Source: Candidatus Kuenenia stuttgartensis (lineage in GTDB: Bacteria; Planctomycetota; Planctomycetia; Pirellulales; UBA1268). Taken from it: a stretch of DNA of 44,934 nt. Shown here one piece after another: positions 17,899 through 26,789 of the stretch. The notes under the pieces were generated by a model, which ran no database searches, was not told where the DNA came from, and saw only the letters and a program-made list of their open reading frames with translations. Within the stretch, counting starts at the first letter, position 1; every line of letters begins with the position of its first letter. The translations under genes and the position numbers were made by a program. The DNA lies in NCBI GenBank assembly GCA_945883745.1, contig CAMCYH010000010.1, positions 1-44,934 on the forward strand, written 5' to 3'.

Positions 17899-18663
17899 AT
17901 GAAACCCGGGGAACTGATCGTGTCGCTGAGTTGTTGGCTCTTGGTTGTCTCTCCCCATGCTCATGCCGCACCGATTTTCACCATCTCCGGAGGCGGCTCG
18001 TACAACGATGCCGACAATGACTTTCTGTGGCTGACGCCGCGATTCGGGCCACAGGGGAGCAAGGTGTCGATCTGGAAAGGAGGCACGCTGGCGCTGAGCG
18101 AGGCGGGTTCGGTCACGCTGGAGTACATCGGGAAGGAGGCCCAGTTCGCGAACAACATGTTTATGTGGGGAGCATTGAGTGGAGGGACGACCATCTTCTC
18201 CACGGGGCCTTCGTCGCCAAACCCGGTCGGCCAGACGGCGGCAACGCCCTTTCCGCCAGCGGCCGTCGATTCGTCGACGTTTCCGGGTTTAACCTCGGCG
18301 GGCACATTACCTTTCAGTTTTTTCGTCAACCAGACGGCCACAAATAAAGCGAATGGATCAACCGACATCGGCTACTGGCCGCTGCCAGAGGCCGCGGGGG
18401 GCGGTGGATCCACCCGGCGGTTCGGCACCGTCGTGTACGCGTTGCTCGACGATGGAAAGAGTGACAACGACTACGACGACATGATCGTGAGGCTGACGGT
18501 CACCGAGGTACCGGAGCCCACGGCGCTGGCACTGGCGGCTGCCGGCATCGTTCCCGCCGCCGGTTGGCTTCTGCGACGCCGGCGCAAGTCCGCTGACGAA
18601 ACGATGAATCGGGGCGACATGATTCGAACATGCGACCTCCTGGTCCCAAACCAGGCGCTCTAG
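17899..18663 (+). CDS. PEP-CTERM protein (DUF4114-like) reading into antisense tRNA
   Basis: This 254-residue exported protein has a signal peptide (residues 1-23, ending HAHAA), a beta-rich domain, and near the end DDGKSDNDYDDMIVRLTVTE. That aspartate-rich phrase resembles DUF4114-type Ca-binding ends. The PEP-CTERM signal follows (VPEPTALALAAAGIVPAAG, then LLRRRRK). GGAGGT lies 5 bases before the ATG, fixing the start; the 254 bases before it hold no gene. After the arginine block there is no stop codon. The frame runs 55 bases into the antisense of the tRNA-Pro gene, adding a tail ending MIRTCDLLVPNQAL. That tail is almost certainly non-functional. Confidence 0.78.
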   Translation: MKPGELIVSLSCWLLVVSPHAHAAPIFTISGGGSYNDADNDFLWLTPRFGPQGSKVSIWKGGTLALSEAGSVTLEYIGKEAQFANNMFMWGALSGGTTIFSTGPSSPNPVGQTAATPFPPAAVDSSTFPGLTSAGTLPFSFFVNQTATNKANGSTDIGYWPLPEAAGGGGSTRRFGTVVYALLDDGKSDNDYDDMIVRLTVTEVPEPTALALAAAGIVPAAGWLLRRRRKSADETMNRGDMIRTCDLLVPNQAL

Positions 18664-18683
18664 CCAGGCTGAGCTACGCCCCG
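18609..18683 (-). tRNA. tRNA-Pro (anticodon TGG)
   Basis: The complement strand folds into a full cloverleaf. The acceptor stem is CGGGGCG paired with CGCCCCG, the D arm contains GCTC and GAGC, and the anticodon stem CCTGG/CCAGG surrounds a TTTGGGA loop with anticodon TGG. The T arm is GCATG-TTCGAAT-CATGT. The discriminator base is A and CCA is not encoded. It reads proline CCA (and by wobble CCG) codons. Its 3-prime part overlaps the end of the convergent PEP-CTERM gene. Confidence 0.95.
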
Positions 18684-18745
18684 AACAGCCCAGAGTCTAG
18701 CGGCCCATCCGACCAGTGACCATGGCCGTGCAAGATTGAGCGGGG

Positions 18746-19789
18746 CTACTCCGCGATGTGGTCGAGCAGCCGCTGGAATTCGTCGAGGCTGCCAAAGGGA
18801 ATCACGATCCGACCGGCGCCCTTGCCGTTGGCGTGCACCACCACCTTCGTGCCGAGCGCTCGCCGCAATTGGTTTTCCACCGCCACAATCTGACTTGACC
18901 GCCGCGTTGCCGGCCGGCCCGGTTTCCGCGGCCCTTTCACGGTCGCCTCGGCACCGTCGACCCGCACGATCGGCTCACCATCCCCGGCATCGCCGGCATC
19001 GTCGGCCCGCAGAATCTCCTGGATCTCCGCCTCGATCGCCCGCACCGAAAGCCCTTGGTTTACGATCTTGTCGGCGAGTCGCTCCTGCTCAAACTCGTCA
19101 CCCAATGGCAGGAGCGCCCTGGCATGGCCCATCGAGATGCCGCCGTCACGAAGCCGCTTCTGCACCGCCTCCGGCAGTTCGAGCAGCCGGATCAGGTTGG
19201 CCACCGTGGAGCGGTCGATGGAGAGCCGTTTGGCGAGATCCTCCTGCGTGCAATTCCATGTGGCCAAGTACTGCTTGAAGCTGGCCGCCTTCTCGAGGGC
19301 ATCGAGGTCGCGACGTTGCAGGTTTTCGACGATGGCAATTTCCGACATTTGCCGGTCGTCGACGTCGAGCACGCGGACAAGCACCTTGCCCCAGCCGAGC
19401 CGTCGGGCGGCGGCCAGCCGTCGCTGGCCTGCGATGAGTTGGTAGCGGTCGCCCTTTGCTCGCACCACGATCGGCTGCACGAGACCATGCTCGCGGAGAC
19501 TGTTTGCCAACTCGGCGAGGTCGGCGTCATGCACCTGGCTCCGCGGCTGGTACGGGTTGGCGTCGATCAGTCCCTCGGAAACCTCGTTTGAGGGAAGTGA
19601 CGCAGCCGCCTGTTCGATCTCCTCCGGCTTGTGAAGGATGAGGCGGGCGGCACCCGACAGGCCAGCCGATCCAGCCGGGGGGGACGCGACGGCGGCCGAG
19701 CCATGAGAGGCAGGGGTGGGCGTGGCCTCCATTCCGGCCCGACCGAGCAGTGCTTCCAGTCCCCGTCCCAGGCGTCGTTCCCTACTCAC
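18746..19789 (-). CDS. parB: Chromosome-partitioning protein ParB
   Basis: ParB binds parS sites, spreads as a CTP-dependent clamp and guides chromosome segregation with ParA. This 347-residue protein has a short basic N-terminus (RRLGRGLEALLG) and the nuclease-like CTP-binding domain with ANPYQPRS and LIAGQRRLAAARRLG. VENLQRRDLDALEKA follows, and an HTH (TQEDLAKRLSIDRSTVANLI) precedes the C-terminal dimerisation part. The GTG start at 19789 overlaps the parA stop by 8 bases and has GGAGG 9 bases upstream. Two strong parS-like palindromes lie just beyond parA. Confidence 0.93.
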   Translation of the reverse strand: MSRERRLGRGLEALLGRAGMEATPTPASHGSAAVASPPAGSAGLSGAARLILHKPEEIEQAAASLPSNEVSEGLIDANPYQPRSQVHDADLAELANSLREHGLVQPIVVRAKGDRYQLIAGQRRLAAARRLGWGKVLVRVLDVDDRQMSEIAIVENLQRRDLDALEKAASFKQYLATWNCTQEDLAKRLSIDRSTVANLIRLLELPEAVQKRLRDGGISMGHARALLPLGDEFEQERLADKIVNQGLSVRAIEAEIQEILRADDAGDAGDGEPIVRVDGAEATVKGPRKPGRPATRRSSQIVAVENQLRRALGTKVVVHANGKGAGRIVIPFGSLDEFQRLLDHIAE

Positions 19790-20534
19790 AGTCGCGTACC
19801 TCCATGCACAGTTCCGTATAAGCCCGCGCTCCTCGTGACCGCGGCGCATAGTCGAGCACACTTGTCGCGTGACTGGGCGCCTCGGAGACGGCCACGTCAC
19901 GGGGGATCACCGTCTCGAAGACGATCTCCCCAAAGAAATCCCTGACTTCATGTTCCACTTCGGCGGTCAGTTCGAGCCCCGCGTCGTGCATGGTGAGCAC
20001 GATGCCGCCAAACGACAGCCGCCCTGGCCGTTCGTGCATCACGTCGCGGATGACCTCGATCATCTGCGTGAGACCCTCGAGGGCGAAGTACTCGCATTGA
20101 ATCGGCATGATCACTTCCGTGCTGCAGGCCAAAGCCGTCCGAGTGAGATCCCCCACCGATGGCGGGCAGTCGATCAGGCAGTAGTCCCAGGCGTTCAATC
20201 CGCCGGCAAGATGGCTTTCCAGCACCATTGATCCGCTTCGTGCCTGCTCGGCGATCCGCTCCACATCGCGGACGCTCCGGCTGCCAGGGAGCAGCGACAG
20301 GTTGCGAATCGCCGTGGTCACGACCGACTCGCAGATCGGCGACTCAGATACGAGCGGGTGCGCAGCTGCCGGGGCGACGCCAAAACCGGTCGTGGCATTG
20401 CACTGGGGGTCGAGGTCGAGAAGGAGCGTGCGCATGCCACCGTGGGCCAGCCCTGCCGCGAGGTTCGCCGCGGTCGTGGTCTTGCCGACGCCCCCCTTCT
20501 GATTTGCCACACACAAAATCCGACCCACGCGCAC
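19782..20534 (-). CDS. parA: Chromosome-partitioning ATPase ParA (Soj)
   Basis: This 250-residue Walker-type ATPase has the deviant P-loop KGGVGKTTT (residues 13-21), LLLDLDPQCNATTG and IDCPPSVGDLT. These are the standard motifs of ParA/Soj proteins, which move ParB-parS complexes over the nucleoid. A GTG start is used. GTG codons at 20534 and 20528 are both possible, with AAGGG just upstream. It overlaps parB by 8 bases. No dnaA, gidA or rnpA genes are nearby, so this locus is not obviously next to the replication origin. Confidence 0.93.
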   Translation of the reverse strand: MRVGRILCVANQKGGVGKTTTAANLAAGLAHGGMRTLLLDLDPQCNATTGFGVAPAAAHPLVSESPICESVVTTAIRNLSLLPGSRSVRDVERIAEQARSGSMVLESHLAGGLNAWDYCLIDCPPSVGDLTRTALACSTEVIMPIQCEYFALEGLTQMIEVIRDVMHERPGRLSFGGIVLTMHDAGLELTAEVEHEVRDFFGEIVFETVIPRDVAVSEAPSHATSVLDYAPRSRGARAYTELCMEVRDCE

Positions 20535-20607
20535 AACCCTTTCGATCGGTCACGTGCGCATGACACGTGCTTTCGGTGTATCGGCACGAACCGTACCGGC
20601 AAGGAAG

Positions 20608-20623
20608 GGTTCCACGTGAAACC
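20608..20623. promoter_or_regulatory. parS-like site
   Basis: GGTTCCACGTGAAACC lies about 75 bases upstream of parA. It matches the known bacterial parS consensus TGTTTCACGTGAAACA at 13 of 16 positions, including the CACGTG core and a perfect right arm GAAAC. Confidence 0.7.
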
Positions 20624-20653
20624 GCCGACCTTGCGCAGCCCGCCCGCCTTGCC

Positions 20654-20669
20654 TGTTCCACGTGGAACT
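20654..20669. promoter_or_regulatory. parS-like site at the end of the DUF1015 gene
   Basis: TGTTCCACGTGGAACT is a near-perfect palindrome (TGTTCCACGTGGAACA is a common parS variant) 31 bases from the first site. It overlaps the stop codon of the DUF1015 gene. Confidence 0.75.
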
Positions 20670-21990
20670 ACACGAGTGGGTGAAAGACCAAACCGCTGGC
20701 GAGCTTGGGATAGAAGTAGGTGCTCTTGGCCGGCATCCGCTCACCGGTTTCGCTGACCTTCTTGATGTCCTCGACGGTCGCGGGCATCACGAGCGCGGCC
20801 AGAGGATACTTGCTAGTGCCAAGCCCATCGACAACCTCGCGGACGAGGTGCACGTAAGTGGGGTTTGGAATCTGCTTCCCGCCGAGCAGGTCGCCGATGA
20901 TCAAACGGTGGAGGATCGACACTCCGAGCTCCCGCCAGGCCGGGCCGTGGTCGGCGGCGATCTGGTCCATGCGAGCCCTGCCCTCGGGGGTGATTCGGAC
21001 GAGTGTCCAGGCCTGATCACCCGCCGTGTACAGACCGATCGTGCCCTGCTGGTCGTCAATCTCGATCTCGGCCCAGACCTGCTCGGCCGCCTCCGGCCCC
21101 TTCCACATCGTCCGCGTTTTGAAGCAGTCGCCAAGTTTGGCGGCGAGATCGGCGGCGGTCGCCACGGCCGGTTCCGTGAAGAGGCGGTGGGTCGGAAGCA
21201 CCAGCAGCCCTGGATCCGTGAAACCGACGAGCATCATGAGGACGAAGTTCGCCGGGTGGTCGGGGGGCAACGGCTCACCGCCATGCCCCTTCGCCCAGGC
21301 CTCAGCCACTTCATCACGATAGTTGCAGGCCGTCTCGTAGCGGTGATGGCCGTCGGCGATGAACACCGGCTTCGGCCCCATGAGGCCGGCCACCTTCGCG
21401 GCCACAGCCTCGTCGGTCACCGGCCACATCATCCCCTTCACGCCCAGATGGTCCGTGGCCTCGACCGGCGGCTGCCCAGCCACAACCTTTTCGAGCAGCT
21501 CCTGCACCTCCCCGGCCGGGTCGGGGTAGAGCCCGAACACCTGACTCAGGTTGGCCTGGCAGGCTCGCGTGAGCAGGAGCCGATCCTGCTTCGGCCCCGA
21601 CATCGTCTCTTCATGGGGATGGATGTTGCCGGTGCCGAACCGCTCCACCCGCACCCGGGCCATGAACCCACGACGGATGTGCTTCCGGCCCTCGACCTCG
21701 AACTCCTGATGGTAGACGTACAGGGCCGCGGCCGGCTCCTGCATGATGACGCCCTCATCCCGCCACTGCTTCAGGAATTTGGCCGCCCGGGTGTACTTGT
21801 TCGACTGCTCCGTGTCGCCCGGCTCCTCGCGGTTGAGTTCGAGGCGGATCACATTGGCCGGGTGCTGCTCGTAGAGCTTTGTCTGGAGGGCGGCGTCGAT
21901 CACGTCGTACGGGGGCGCGATGACCTGCGACAGGTTGCCGACGTGCTTGGGGTCGTAGCGGAGGCCGCGGAACGGGGCGACGGAGGGCAT
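20668..21990 (-). CDS. DUF1015 family protein
   Basis: This 440-residue cytoplasmic protein belongs to the DUF1015 family, whose biochemical role is not established. Hallmarks are the opening PFRGLRYDP, VIAPPYDVID at about 24-33, HPHEETMSGPKQDRLLLTRA in the middle, and VFIADGHHRYETA near residue 240 with paired histidines. These clusters of Asp/His suggest a metal- or nucleotide-dependent enzyme, but that is inference. An AAGGA-type ribosome site precedes the ATG. Its stop codon lies inside a parS-like palindrome. The 460 bases upstream hold no clear gene. Confidence 0.87.
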   Translation of the reverse strand: MPSVAPFRGLRYDPKHVGNLSQVIAPPYDVIDAALQTKLYEQHPANVIRLELNREEPGDTEQSNKYTRAAKFLKQWRDEGVIMQEPAAALYVYHQEFEVEGRKHIRRGFMARVRVERFGTGNIHPHEETMSGPKQDRLLLTRACQANLSQVFGLYPDPAGEVQELLEKVVAGQPPVEATDHLGVKGMMWPVTDEAVAAKVAGLMGPKPVFIADGHHRYETACNYRDEVAEAWAKGHGGEPLPPDHPANFVLMMLVGFTDPGLLVLPTHRLFTEPAVATAADLAAKLGDCFKTRTMWKGPEAAEQVWAEIEIDDQQGTIGLYTAGDQAWTLVRITPEGRARMDQIAADHGPAWRELGVSILHRLIIGDLLGGKQIPNPTYVHLVREVVDGLGTSKYPLAALVMPATVEDIKKVSETGERMPAKSTYFYPKLASGLVFHPLV

Positions 21991-22369
21991 GGTGGTCCTT
22001 GCGGTGCGGGGGCGGAGAAATTTCAGGTGTCCGAGGCTGGGATCGTATCACACTGAGCCGCTTCTGTGACTTCACACGCATTGACGCCGGAACGGCAGAA
22101 GCACGACGCAGTTGAGATCTTCACAGGGGAGAGACACCGCATTAGGGAGCCGGCGGTGAACCGCTCCGTCGCCCGGAGCTTCCGCCTCTGGAGCCCGGGA
22201 CGGCATGGTACACGCATCGAGGCGGACATCCTCCGGCTCTCCTGCGCGGTCCCCCGACCGTCTCCCAGCATCGATGCGTCAGGTTCTGACAAGGAGACGC
22301 AGTTGCTCTTGATGCTGCACGCCGTTCCGGCGTTATTGGATGTGGCGTTACGGCAGCGCGGTAGTCCGC

Positions 22370-22383
22370 GTTCCATGTGAAAC
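22370..22383. promoter_or_regulatory. Weak parS-like site
   Basis: GTTCCATGTGAAAC differs by one base from the core of the site near parA (GTTCCACGTGAAAC). The altered centre CATGTG breaks the CACGTG core, so ParB binding is doubtful. Confidence 0.35.
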
Positions 22384-22387
22384 GCGA

Positions 22388-22418
22388 GCGGGGGTGTCAC
22401 CCTGAGTGACACCCCCGC
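22388..22418 (-). terminator. Hairpin downstream of ahcY
   Basis: GCGGGGGTGTCA and TGACACCCCCGC form a perfect 12-bp stem around a 7-base loop, 37 bases after the ahcY stop codon. Only a short T-run (GTTT) follows on the minus strand, so it may be a terminator or an RNA-stabilising hairpin. Confidence 0.6.
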
Positions 22419-22454
22419 GTTGAGCGAAACCGGAACGAGCCCGATGGGGCGAAC

Positions 22455-23768
22455 TTAATAGCGGTAATACTCGGGCTTGAAGGGACCCTCGACCGGCACG
22501 TGGAGGTAGTCGGCCTGCTCCTTCGTGAGCTTGGTCAGCTTCACCCCCAACTTGTCGAGGTGGAGGCGAGCCACTTCTTCATCGAGCTTCTTGGGAAGCA
22601 GGTGGACGCCGATGTCGTACTTCTCCGGCTCCTGCCACAGGGCGAGCTGGGCCAGCACCTGGTTGGTGAAACTCGTGCTCATCACGAACGACGGGTGGCC
22701 GGTGGCGCAGCCGAGGTTCACCAGGCGACCCTCGGCCAGCACGATCACGCTGTTGCCCGAAGGGAGCGTGTACCGGTCGACCTGGGGCTTGATCTCGACC
22801 TTCCGGATGCCCTTCGTGTTCTCCAGCCAGGCGACGTCGATCTCAAGGTCGAAATGGCCGATGTTGCAGATGATCGCATCGTTGGGCATCTTTTCAATGT
22901 GCTTGCCGAGGATCACGTCGCGGCAGCCGGTGGCCGTTACGAAGATCTGGCCGCGGGCGGCGGCCTCCTCCATCGTCGTGACTTCAAAGCCCTCCATCAC
23001 CGCCTGCAGGGCGTTGATGGGATCGACCTCGGTCACGATGACACGGGCTCCAAGCGACTTCATGGCATGGGCGGAGCCTTTGCCGACGTCGCCATACCCG
23101 GCGATCACCACCACCTTGCCGGCCACCATCACGTCGGTGGCCCGCTTGATGCCGTCGGCGAGGCTCTCCCGGCAGCCGTACAGGTTGTCGAACTTGCTCT
23201 TGGTGCAGGAGTCGTTGACGTTGATCGCGGGGAGCTTGAGCTCGCCGTTTTCATGCATTTGGTAGAGCCGGTGGACGCCGGTCGTGGTCTCCTCGGAGAG
23301 GCCACGGATACCACCGATCAGTTCTGGGTACTTCTGGTGGACCATCGCAGTCAGGTCGCCACCGTCGTCAAGAATCATGTTGAGCGGCTCGCCATCAGAG
23401 AAGAACAGCGTCTGCTCGATGCACCAGTCAAACTCTTCGTTGGTCATGCCCTTCCAGGCGTAGACCGGGATGCCAGCCTTGGCAATCGCCGCCGCGGCAT
23501 GATCCTGCGTCGAGAAGATGTTGCAGCTGCTCCAGGTCACCTCGGCCCCGAGTTCCTTGAGGGTCTCGATCAGGACGGCTGTCTGGATCGTCATGTGGAG
23601 GCAGCCGGCGATACGGGCCCCGGCGAGCGGCTTTGACCGGCCGTACTTCTCCCGCAGTGCCATCAGGCCAGGCATCTCGTTCTCGGCCAGCATGATTTCC
23701 TTCCGGCCCCAATCGGCGAGCGAGAGGTCGGCAACTTTGTACGGCAGGCGGGTTTCAACGTGGGCCAC
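22455..23768 (-). CDS. ahcY: Adenosylhomocysteinase
   Basis: AhcY hydrolyses S-adenosylhomocysteine to adenosine and homocysteine, clearing the inhibitory product of methyltransferases. The 437 residues carry all family marks: [13 protein letters not shown] and [32 protein letters not shown] (substrate site), and the NAD-binding GYGDVGKG at 224-231. The end is the characteristic PFKPEYYRY. The GTG start at 23768 has AGGAGG 7 bases upstream, better than the longer frame to 23837. I looked for an SAH riboswitch in the roughly 110 bases upstream and saw no convincing match. Confidence 0.96.
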   Translation of the reverse strand: MAHVETRLPYKVADLSLADWGRKEIMLAENEMPGLMALREKYGRSKPLAGARIAGCLHMTIQTAVLIETLKELGAEVTWSSCNIFSTQDHAAAAIAKAGIPVYAWKGMTNEEFDWCIEQTLFFSDGEPLNMILDDGGDLTAMVHQKYPELIGGIRGLSEETTTGVHRLYQMHENGELKLPAINVNDSCTKSKFDNLYGCRESLADGIKRATDVMVAGKVVVIAGYGDVGKGSAHAMKSLGARVIVTEVDPINALQAVMEGFEVTTMEEAAARGQIFVTATGCRDVILGKHIEKMPNDAIICNIGHFDLEIDVAWLENTKGIRKVEIKPQVDRYTLPSGNSVIVLAEGRLVNLGCATGHPSFVMSTSFTNQVLAQLALWQEPEKYDIGVHLLPKKLDEEVARLHLDKLGVKLTKLTKEQADYLHVPVEGPFKPEYYRY

Positions 23769-23884
23769 GGGGATCCTCCTCGAGCGTGGAAAGTGAGGGG
23801 CGGTGAACGCCCAGAACGCAATTTCTGCAACGCCCAAATCTTAGCGGTCAGCCCCGGATCGCAAAGGTCGGCTTCGCAAGCCGG

Positions 23885-24625
23885 TCAGCGGCAGCTTCTT
23901 GGAGGGTCTCCAGACGAGTGCCTTGCCCCCCGGGCGGCCGCCACGAACCGGCGGAGCTTTTCCGCGTCTTTCCTTCCCGGAGATGCCTCCACGCCACTGG
24001 CAGTGTCGACCGCCTGCAGCCCACTGGCAGCGAGAGCGGACGCCACGTTTCCGGGGTCCAGGCCGCCGGCGAGGGCCATTGGGATGTCGAGCGGCTTCGC
24101 GCTGGCCAGGGCTGCCCAGTCTACGACCGCCCCCGTGCCGCCTAGATGGCCCGCGGTGGTTCCACGCGCAACGGAGGCATCGACGATCGCCATGACAGGC
24201 GGGTGCCCGAGCAGTCGGGCAGCGGCGACCCAGCGGCGGGCCGAAGCCAGCGGGTCGCCTTTCGGGGCCGCCGCCTCGAGGCGGACCGCCCGGATCACCG
24301 GGAGCGGGGCGAGGTCACGGCAGAGTTCAGGAGGATCGACAGGCCCCGACACGAAGTCCTCCACCGCGAGATGCCCATGAAGTTGGATGGCGTCCAGCCC
24401 GACCACTTCGGCAGTGCGACGGATCTGCTCGGCTGTCGCGCCGGCGAAGACGCCGACCACGGCCACGCCTGCCGGCACGGCAGCCCGGATCCTGCGGCCG
24501 GTCGCCTCGTCAAGTTGCCGCGGCGACCCGGGGACGAAGTTGAGCCCGATGCAGTCGGCCCCTGCTTCGATGGCCAGCAGCGCATCCTCCGGGGTCGTCA
24601 CACCACAAACCTTCACGTGAAACAT
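23885..24625 (-). CDS. trpF: Phosphoribosylanthranilate isomerase
   Basis: TrpF isomerises phosphoribosylanthranilate in tryptophan synthesis. This 246-residue TIM-barrel protein begins MFHVKVCGVTTPEDA, which contains the catalytic Cys7. It then has GLNFVPGSPRQL, VGVFAG, IQLHG, and the general-acid Asp in IVDASVARG. The phosphate-binding GGTGAVVDW and LAGGLDPGNV follow. GGGAG precedes the ATG at 24625; ATG at 24646 with AGGTGG is an alternative. The first codons lie in a parS-like sequence. No other trp genes are adjacent. Confidence 0.92.
   Translation of the reverse strand: MFHVKVCGVTTPEDALLAIEAGADCIGLNFVPGSPRQLDEATGRRIRAAVPAGVAVVGVFAGATAEQIRRTAEVVGLDAIQLHGHLAVEDFVSGPVDPPELCRDLAPLPVIRAVRLEAAAPKGDPLASARRWVAAARLLGHPPVMAIVDASVARGTTAGHLGGTGAVVDWAALASAKPLDIPMALAGGLDPGNVASALAASGLQAVDTASGVEASPGRKDAEKLRRFVAAARGARHSSGDPPRSCR
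24609..24624. promoter_or_regulatory. parS-like site in the trpF start
   Basis: ACCTTCACGTGAAACA matches the parS consensus at 13 of 16 positions, with the core TTCACGTGAAACA intact. It encodes the FHVK of the trpF N-terminus. It lies about 4 kb from the sites beside parA. Confidence 0.5.
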
Positions 24626-24793
24626 CTCGGCTCCCGGTATTCGCATCGGCCACCTGAAGATTGCCTGCGCCCCTGCTGCCGTCGCTAGAACTGTCGCCAC
24701 CGTTCGCTGCCGGGGCCTTTTTCGGAATCCGAAAAGTCTACGTCGCCGTCAGATGGTGCAGGAAGGAGGCCTCGCGTGTCGACATGATCTTTC

Positions 24794-26272
24794 GTGCGGG
24801 ACGATCACTCGCCCGCCCCCGACCGCCCGACCTTCGGATTCCCGAATCTGATGCGCACGACCCGCCGGCATCCCTCCACTCGCCCGTTCATGGCCTCCCC
24901 CCGTCTCGATTTCTACCACCCGGCCCGGGAGATCGATGCCGCCCTGCAGGCGATCGAGCGGGCCGTGCGGCGGGCGGAGGGGATCGGCCTCGTGGTCGGA
25001 CCGGCGGGTACTGGCAAGTCGCTCCTGTTGGCCAAACTGGCGGAACATCTGCGGGACGACTTCGACGTGGCGCTCCTCTCCGGTGCGCGGATCTGCACCC
25101 GCCGCGCGTTGTGGCAGGCGGTGTTGGCCGAGATCGGCGAGCCCTACCGCGGCCTCGACGAGGGGGAGCTTCGGATCAATATCGTGGAACGGATTCGTGG
25201 GCTGGCCGCGACCGGCTCGGGCCTCGTGATCCTCGTCGACGAGGCGCACACACTCCCCACGCGGCTCATCGAGGAACTGCGGCTGCTCACCACCGTTCCT
25301 ACTCCACTGCCGGCGGTGCACATCGCCCTGGCCGGCACCTCTGAGTTGGAAGAGATGCTCAGCGCTCCCAAGATGGAGAGCATCGCCCAGAGAATCGCCA
25401 CGCGTCATTATCTCGAGCCACTTGACCATGCGGAGACTCTTTCATACGTGCGGACTCAGGCGCGGGCCGCCGGCCAGGAATGGGAGTCGCTGTTCGAGGC
25501 CGGGTGTGACGACGCCATCTATACGGTCTGCGACGGTGTGCCGCGGCTGATCAACCAGTTGTGCGACCATGCCCTCGTGGTGGCAACCGATGCGGGCCGC
25601 GACGTGGCGACGGTTGCCGACATTGCTGCCGCGTGGCGGGACATCCAGCGGCTACCGCCCCCGGCGGCCCTCGCCCACATGGAGGCAGCCTCCCTGCCGG
25701 AGCGATTCGTTGAGTCCAAGTCGGGCGGTGAACCCGGTGAGCGGATCGAGCCATTGGACGAAGGCTCGGCGATCGAGTTTGGTAATTTCGACACTCCGTT
25801 TTGCGATGAAGCAGCCATCGATCCCTGTGACGACACGGTGCTTGAGGCTATGGCAGGTGAGCCGGCGTTGGCTGGGATACCATCCAGCCACGGAATCGAT
25901 CCGGTGGCTGGCCCCGATGTCGAACTCGTTTTCGATTCGTCCACCGATCCATTCGAGGAGTTTTTCGTCGGGGACCAGCGGGTCGAGCGGGTCCTTGTGC
26001 GGGGGCCGGACGACTTCAGCAATCACCGGCATGTTGCCAGTCGGGAGGGAACAGCGATGGCCAAGGAGTTGAAGTGCTTCGAGCGGGAGCCGGCGGCCGC
26101 GATGGCCGATGAAGCCCCGATGGTGGCTGGTTCGGACGCCGATGATTCCGACATGATCGTGATCGAGGAGGACATCCTCGAGCATCCGTCCGTCGGGCGA
26201 CGCGGCATCTTCGCGGTGCGACCTGGCGACTATCGGCAGCTTTTCGCCCGGTTGCGGCGCGGGGGATCGTGA
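24794..26272 (+). CDS. ExeA/GspA-like AAA ATPase
   Basis: This 492-residue protein has the ExeA/TniB-type AAA fold: an N-terminal LDFYHPAREIDAAL, Walker A GPAGTGKS at 69-76, and Walker B LVILVDEAHTLP near 145. Sensor-type IALAGTSELEEML and DGVPRLINQLCDHALV follow, together making up about residues 35-290. ExeA/GspA proteins help assemble type II secretion or MSHA pili. The last about 200 residues are acidic, low in complexity and not a known peptidoglycan-binding domain. The start is uncertain: GTG 24794, ATG 24851 or ATG 24890, none with a good ribosome site. No secretion genes are next to it. Confidence 0.72.
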   Translation: MRDDHSPAPDRPTFGFPNLMRTTRRHPSTRPFMASPRLDFYHPAREIDAALQAIERAVRRAEGIGLVVGPAGTGKSLLLAKLAEHLRDDFDVALLSGARICTRRALWQAVLAEIGEPYRGLDEGELRINIVERIRGLAATGSGLVILVDEAHTLPTRLIEELRLLTTVPTPLPAVHIALAGTSELEEMLSAPKMESIAQRIATRHYLEPLDHAETLSYVRTQARAAGQEWESLFEAGCDDAIYTVCDGVPRLINQLCDHALVVATDAGRDVATVADIAAAWRDIQRLPPPAALAHMEAASLPERFVESKSGGEPGERIEPLDEGSAIEFGNFDTPFCDEAAIDPCDDTVLEAMAGEPALAGIPSSHGIDPVAGPDVELVFDSSTDPFEEFFVGDQRVERVLVRGPDDFSNHRHVASREGTAMAKELKCFEREPAAAMADEAPMVAGSDADDSDMIVIEEDILEHPSVGRRGIFAVRPGDYRQLFARLRRGGS

Positions 26273-26315
26273 TCGAGCGGCCGGTCAACGAAAGCGCGAA
26301 AATCCGGCTGCTCCC

Positions 26316-26789
26316 TCAAGCCGGTGGCAGATTCTCGAGATCAAGAAGATCCTTGGGTCTCCCAGCGGCGGCCTTTAGCCGCCGCAGCCACTCCAGCGAG
26401 ACAAACCGCAGGCCCTCCGCCTCGCGGCACGATTCGAAGAGCGCGGCCACGGCCTGCCCCGGATAGCCCGGCACGTAGTCGAAGAGATCGAGAAATCCCG
26501 CGTTGGTGCAGAGCATCATGAGCGATTGCGAGCGAATGAACGCTGCGGTGACCGGGTGCGTCTGCTCAATCCCGGTCGCCGGATCGATCTCTTTGCCGAT
26601 GTATTCGGCGTGAAGCTCCTCGAGCGCGGCAAGCAATCCCCGCTCGGCTTTCGGGGAGCGTATCCAGAGCACGTCGGTGTCTTCCGTGGCCCGCACGAAG
26701 CCATGAAAACTGACTGCGTGTCCGCCGATGACCAGAAAGGGCACGCCGTGCCTGGTAAGGACCTCGAAAACCCGAAAGTCAGGTGCCAT
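26316..26789 (-). CDS. Nucleotidyltransferase-fold protein (toxin-like, DUF6036/AbiEii-type)
   Basis: This 157-residue protein has the minimal nucleotidyltransferase pattern. FLVIGGHAVSFHGFVRATED, then TDVLW, gives the GG-box and DxD metal motif (about residues 19-42). A helical C-terminal region ends LRRLKAAAGRPKDLLDLENL, as in DUF6036 and AbiEii-like proteins. Such proteins act as toxins or transfer nucleotides to tRNA or proteins. It overlaps by 11 bases the small upstream gene at 26779-27012, a layout usual for toxin-antitoxin pairs. Whether it is a toxin or a housekeeping NTase is not shown. Confidence 0.65.
   Translation of the reverse strand: MAPDFRVFEVLTRHGVPFLVIGGHAVSFHGFVRATEDTDVLWIRSPKAERGLLAALEELHAEYIGKEIDPATGIEQTHPVTAAFIRSQSLMMLCTNAGFLDLFDYVPGYPGQAVAALFESCREAEGLRFVSLEWLRRLKAAAGRPKDLLDLENLPPA

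Larger units (their letters stand above)
21991..22454. other. Intergenic region without a convincing gene
   Basis: Short open frames exist on both strands, but they have no ribosome sites and no recognisable domain. The region holds a parS-like sequence at 22370 and a strong hairpin at 22388 beside the adenosylhomocysteinase 3-prime end. Confidence 0.5.

Noticed and set aside
22023..22412. Small open frame of about 129 codons on the minus strand
   Set aside because: Its composition is not protein-like (Ser, Cys and Arg rich), no ribosome site is present and it overlaps the ahcY hairpin.
23769..23885. SAH riboswitch upstream of ahcY
   Set aside because: The typical core (GAGGAGCGCTGC followed by AGGCTCG) is not present in the leader; I see only a normal ribosome site.
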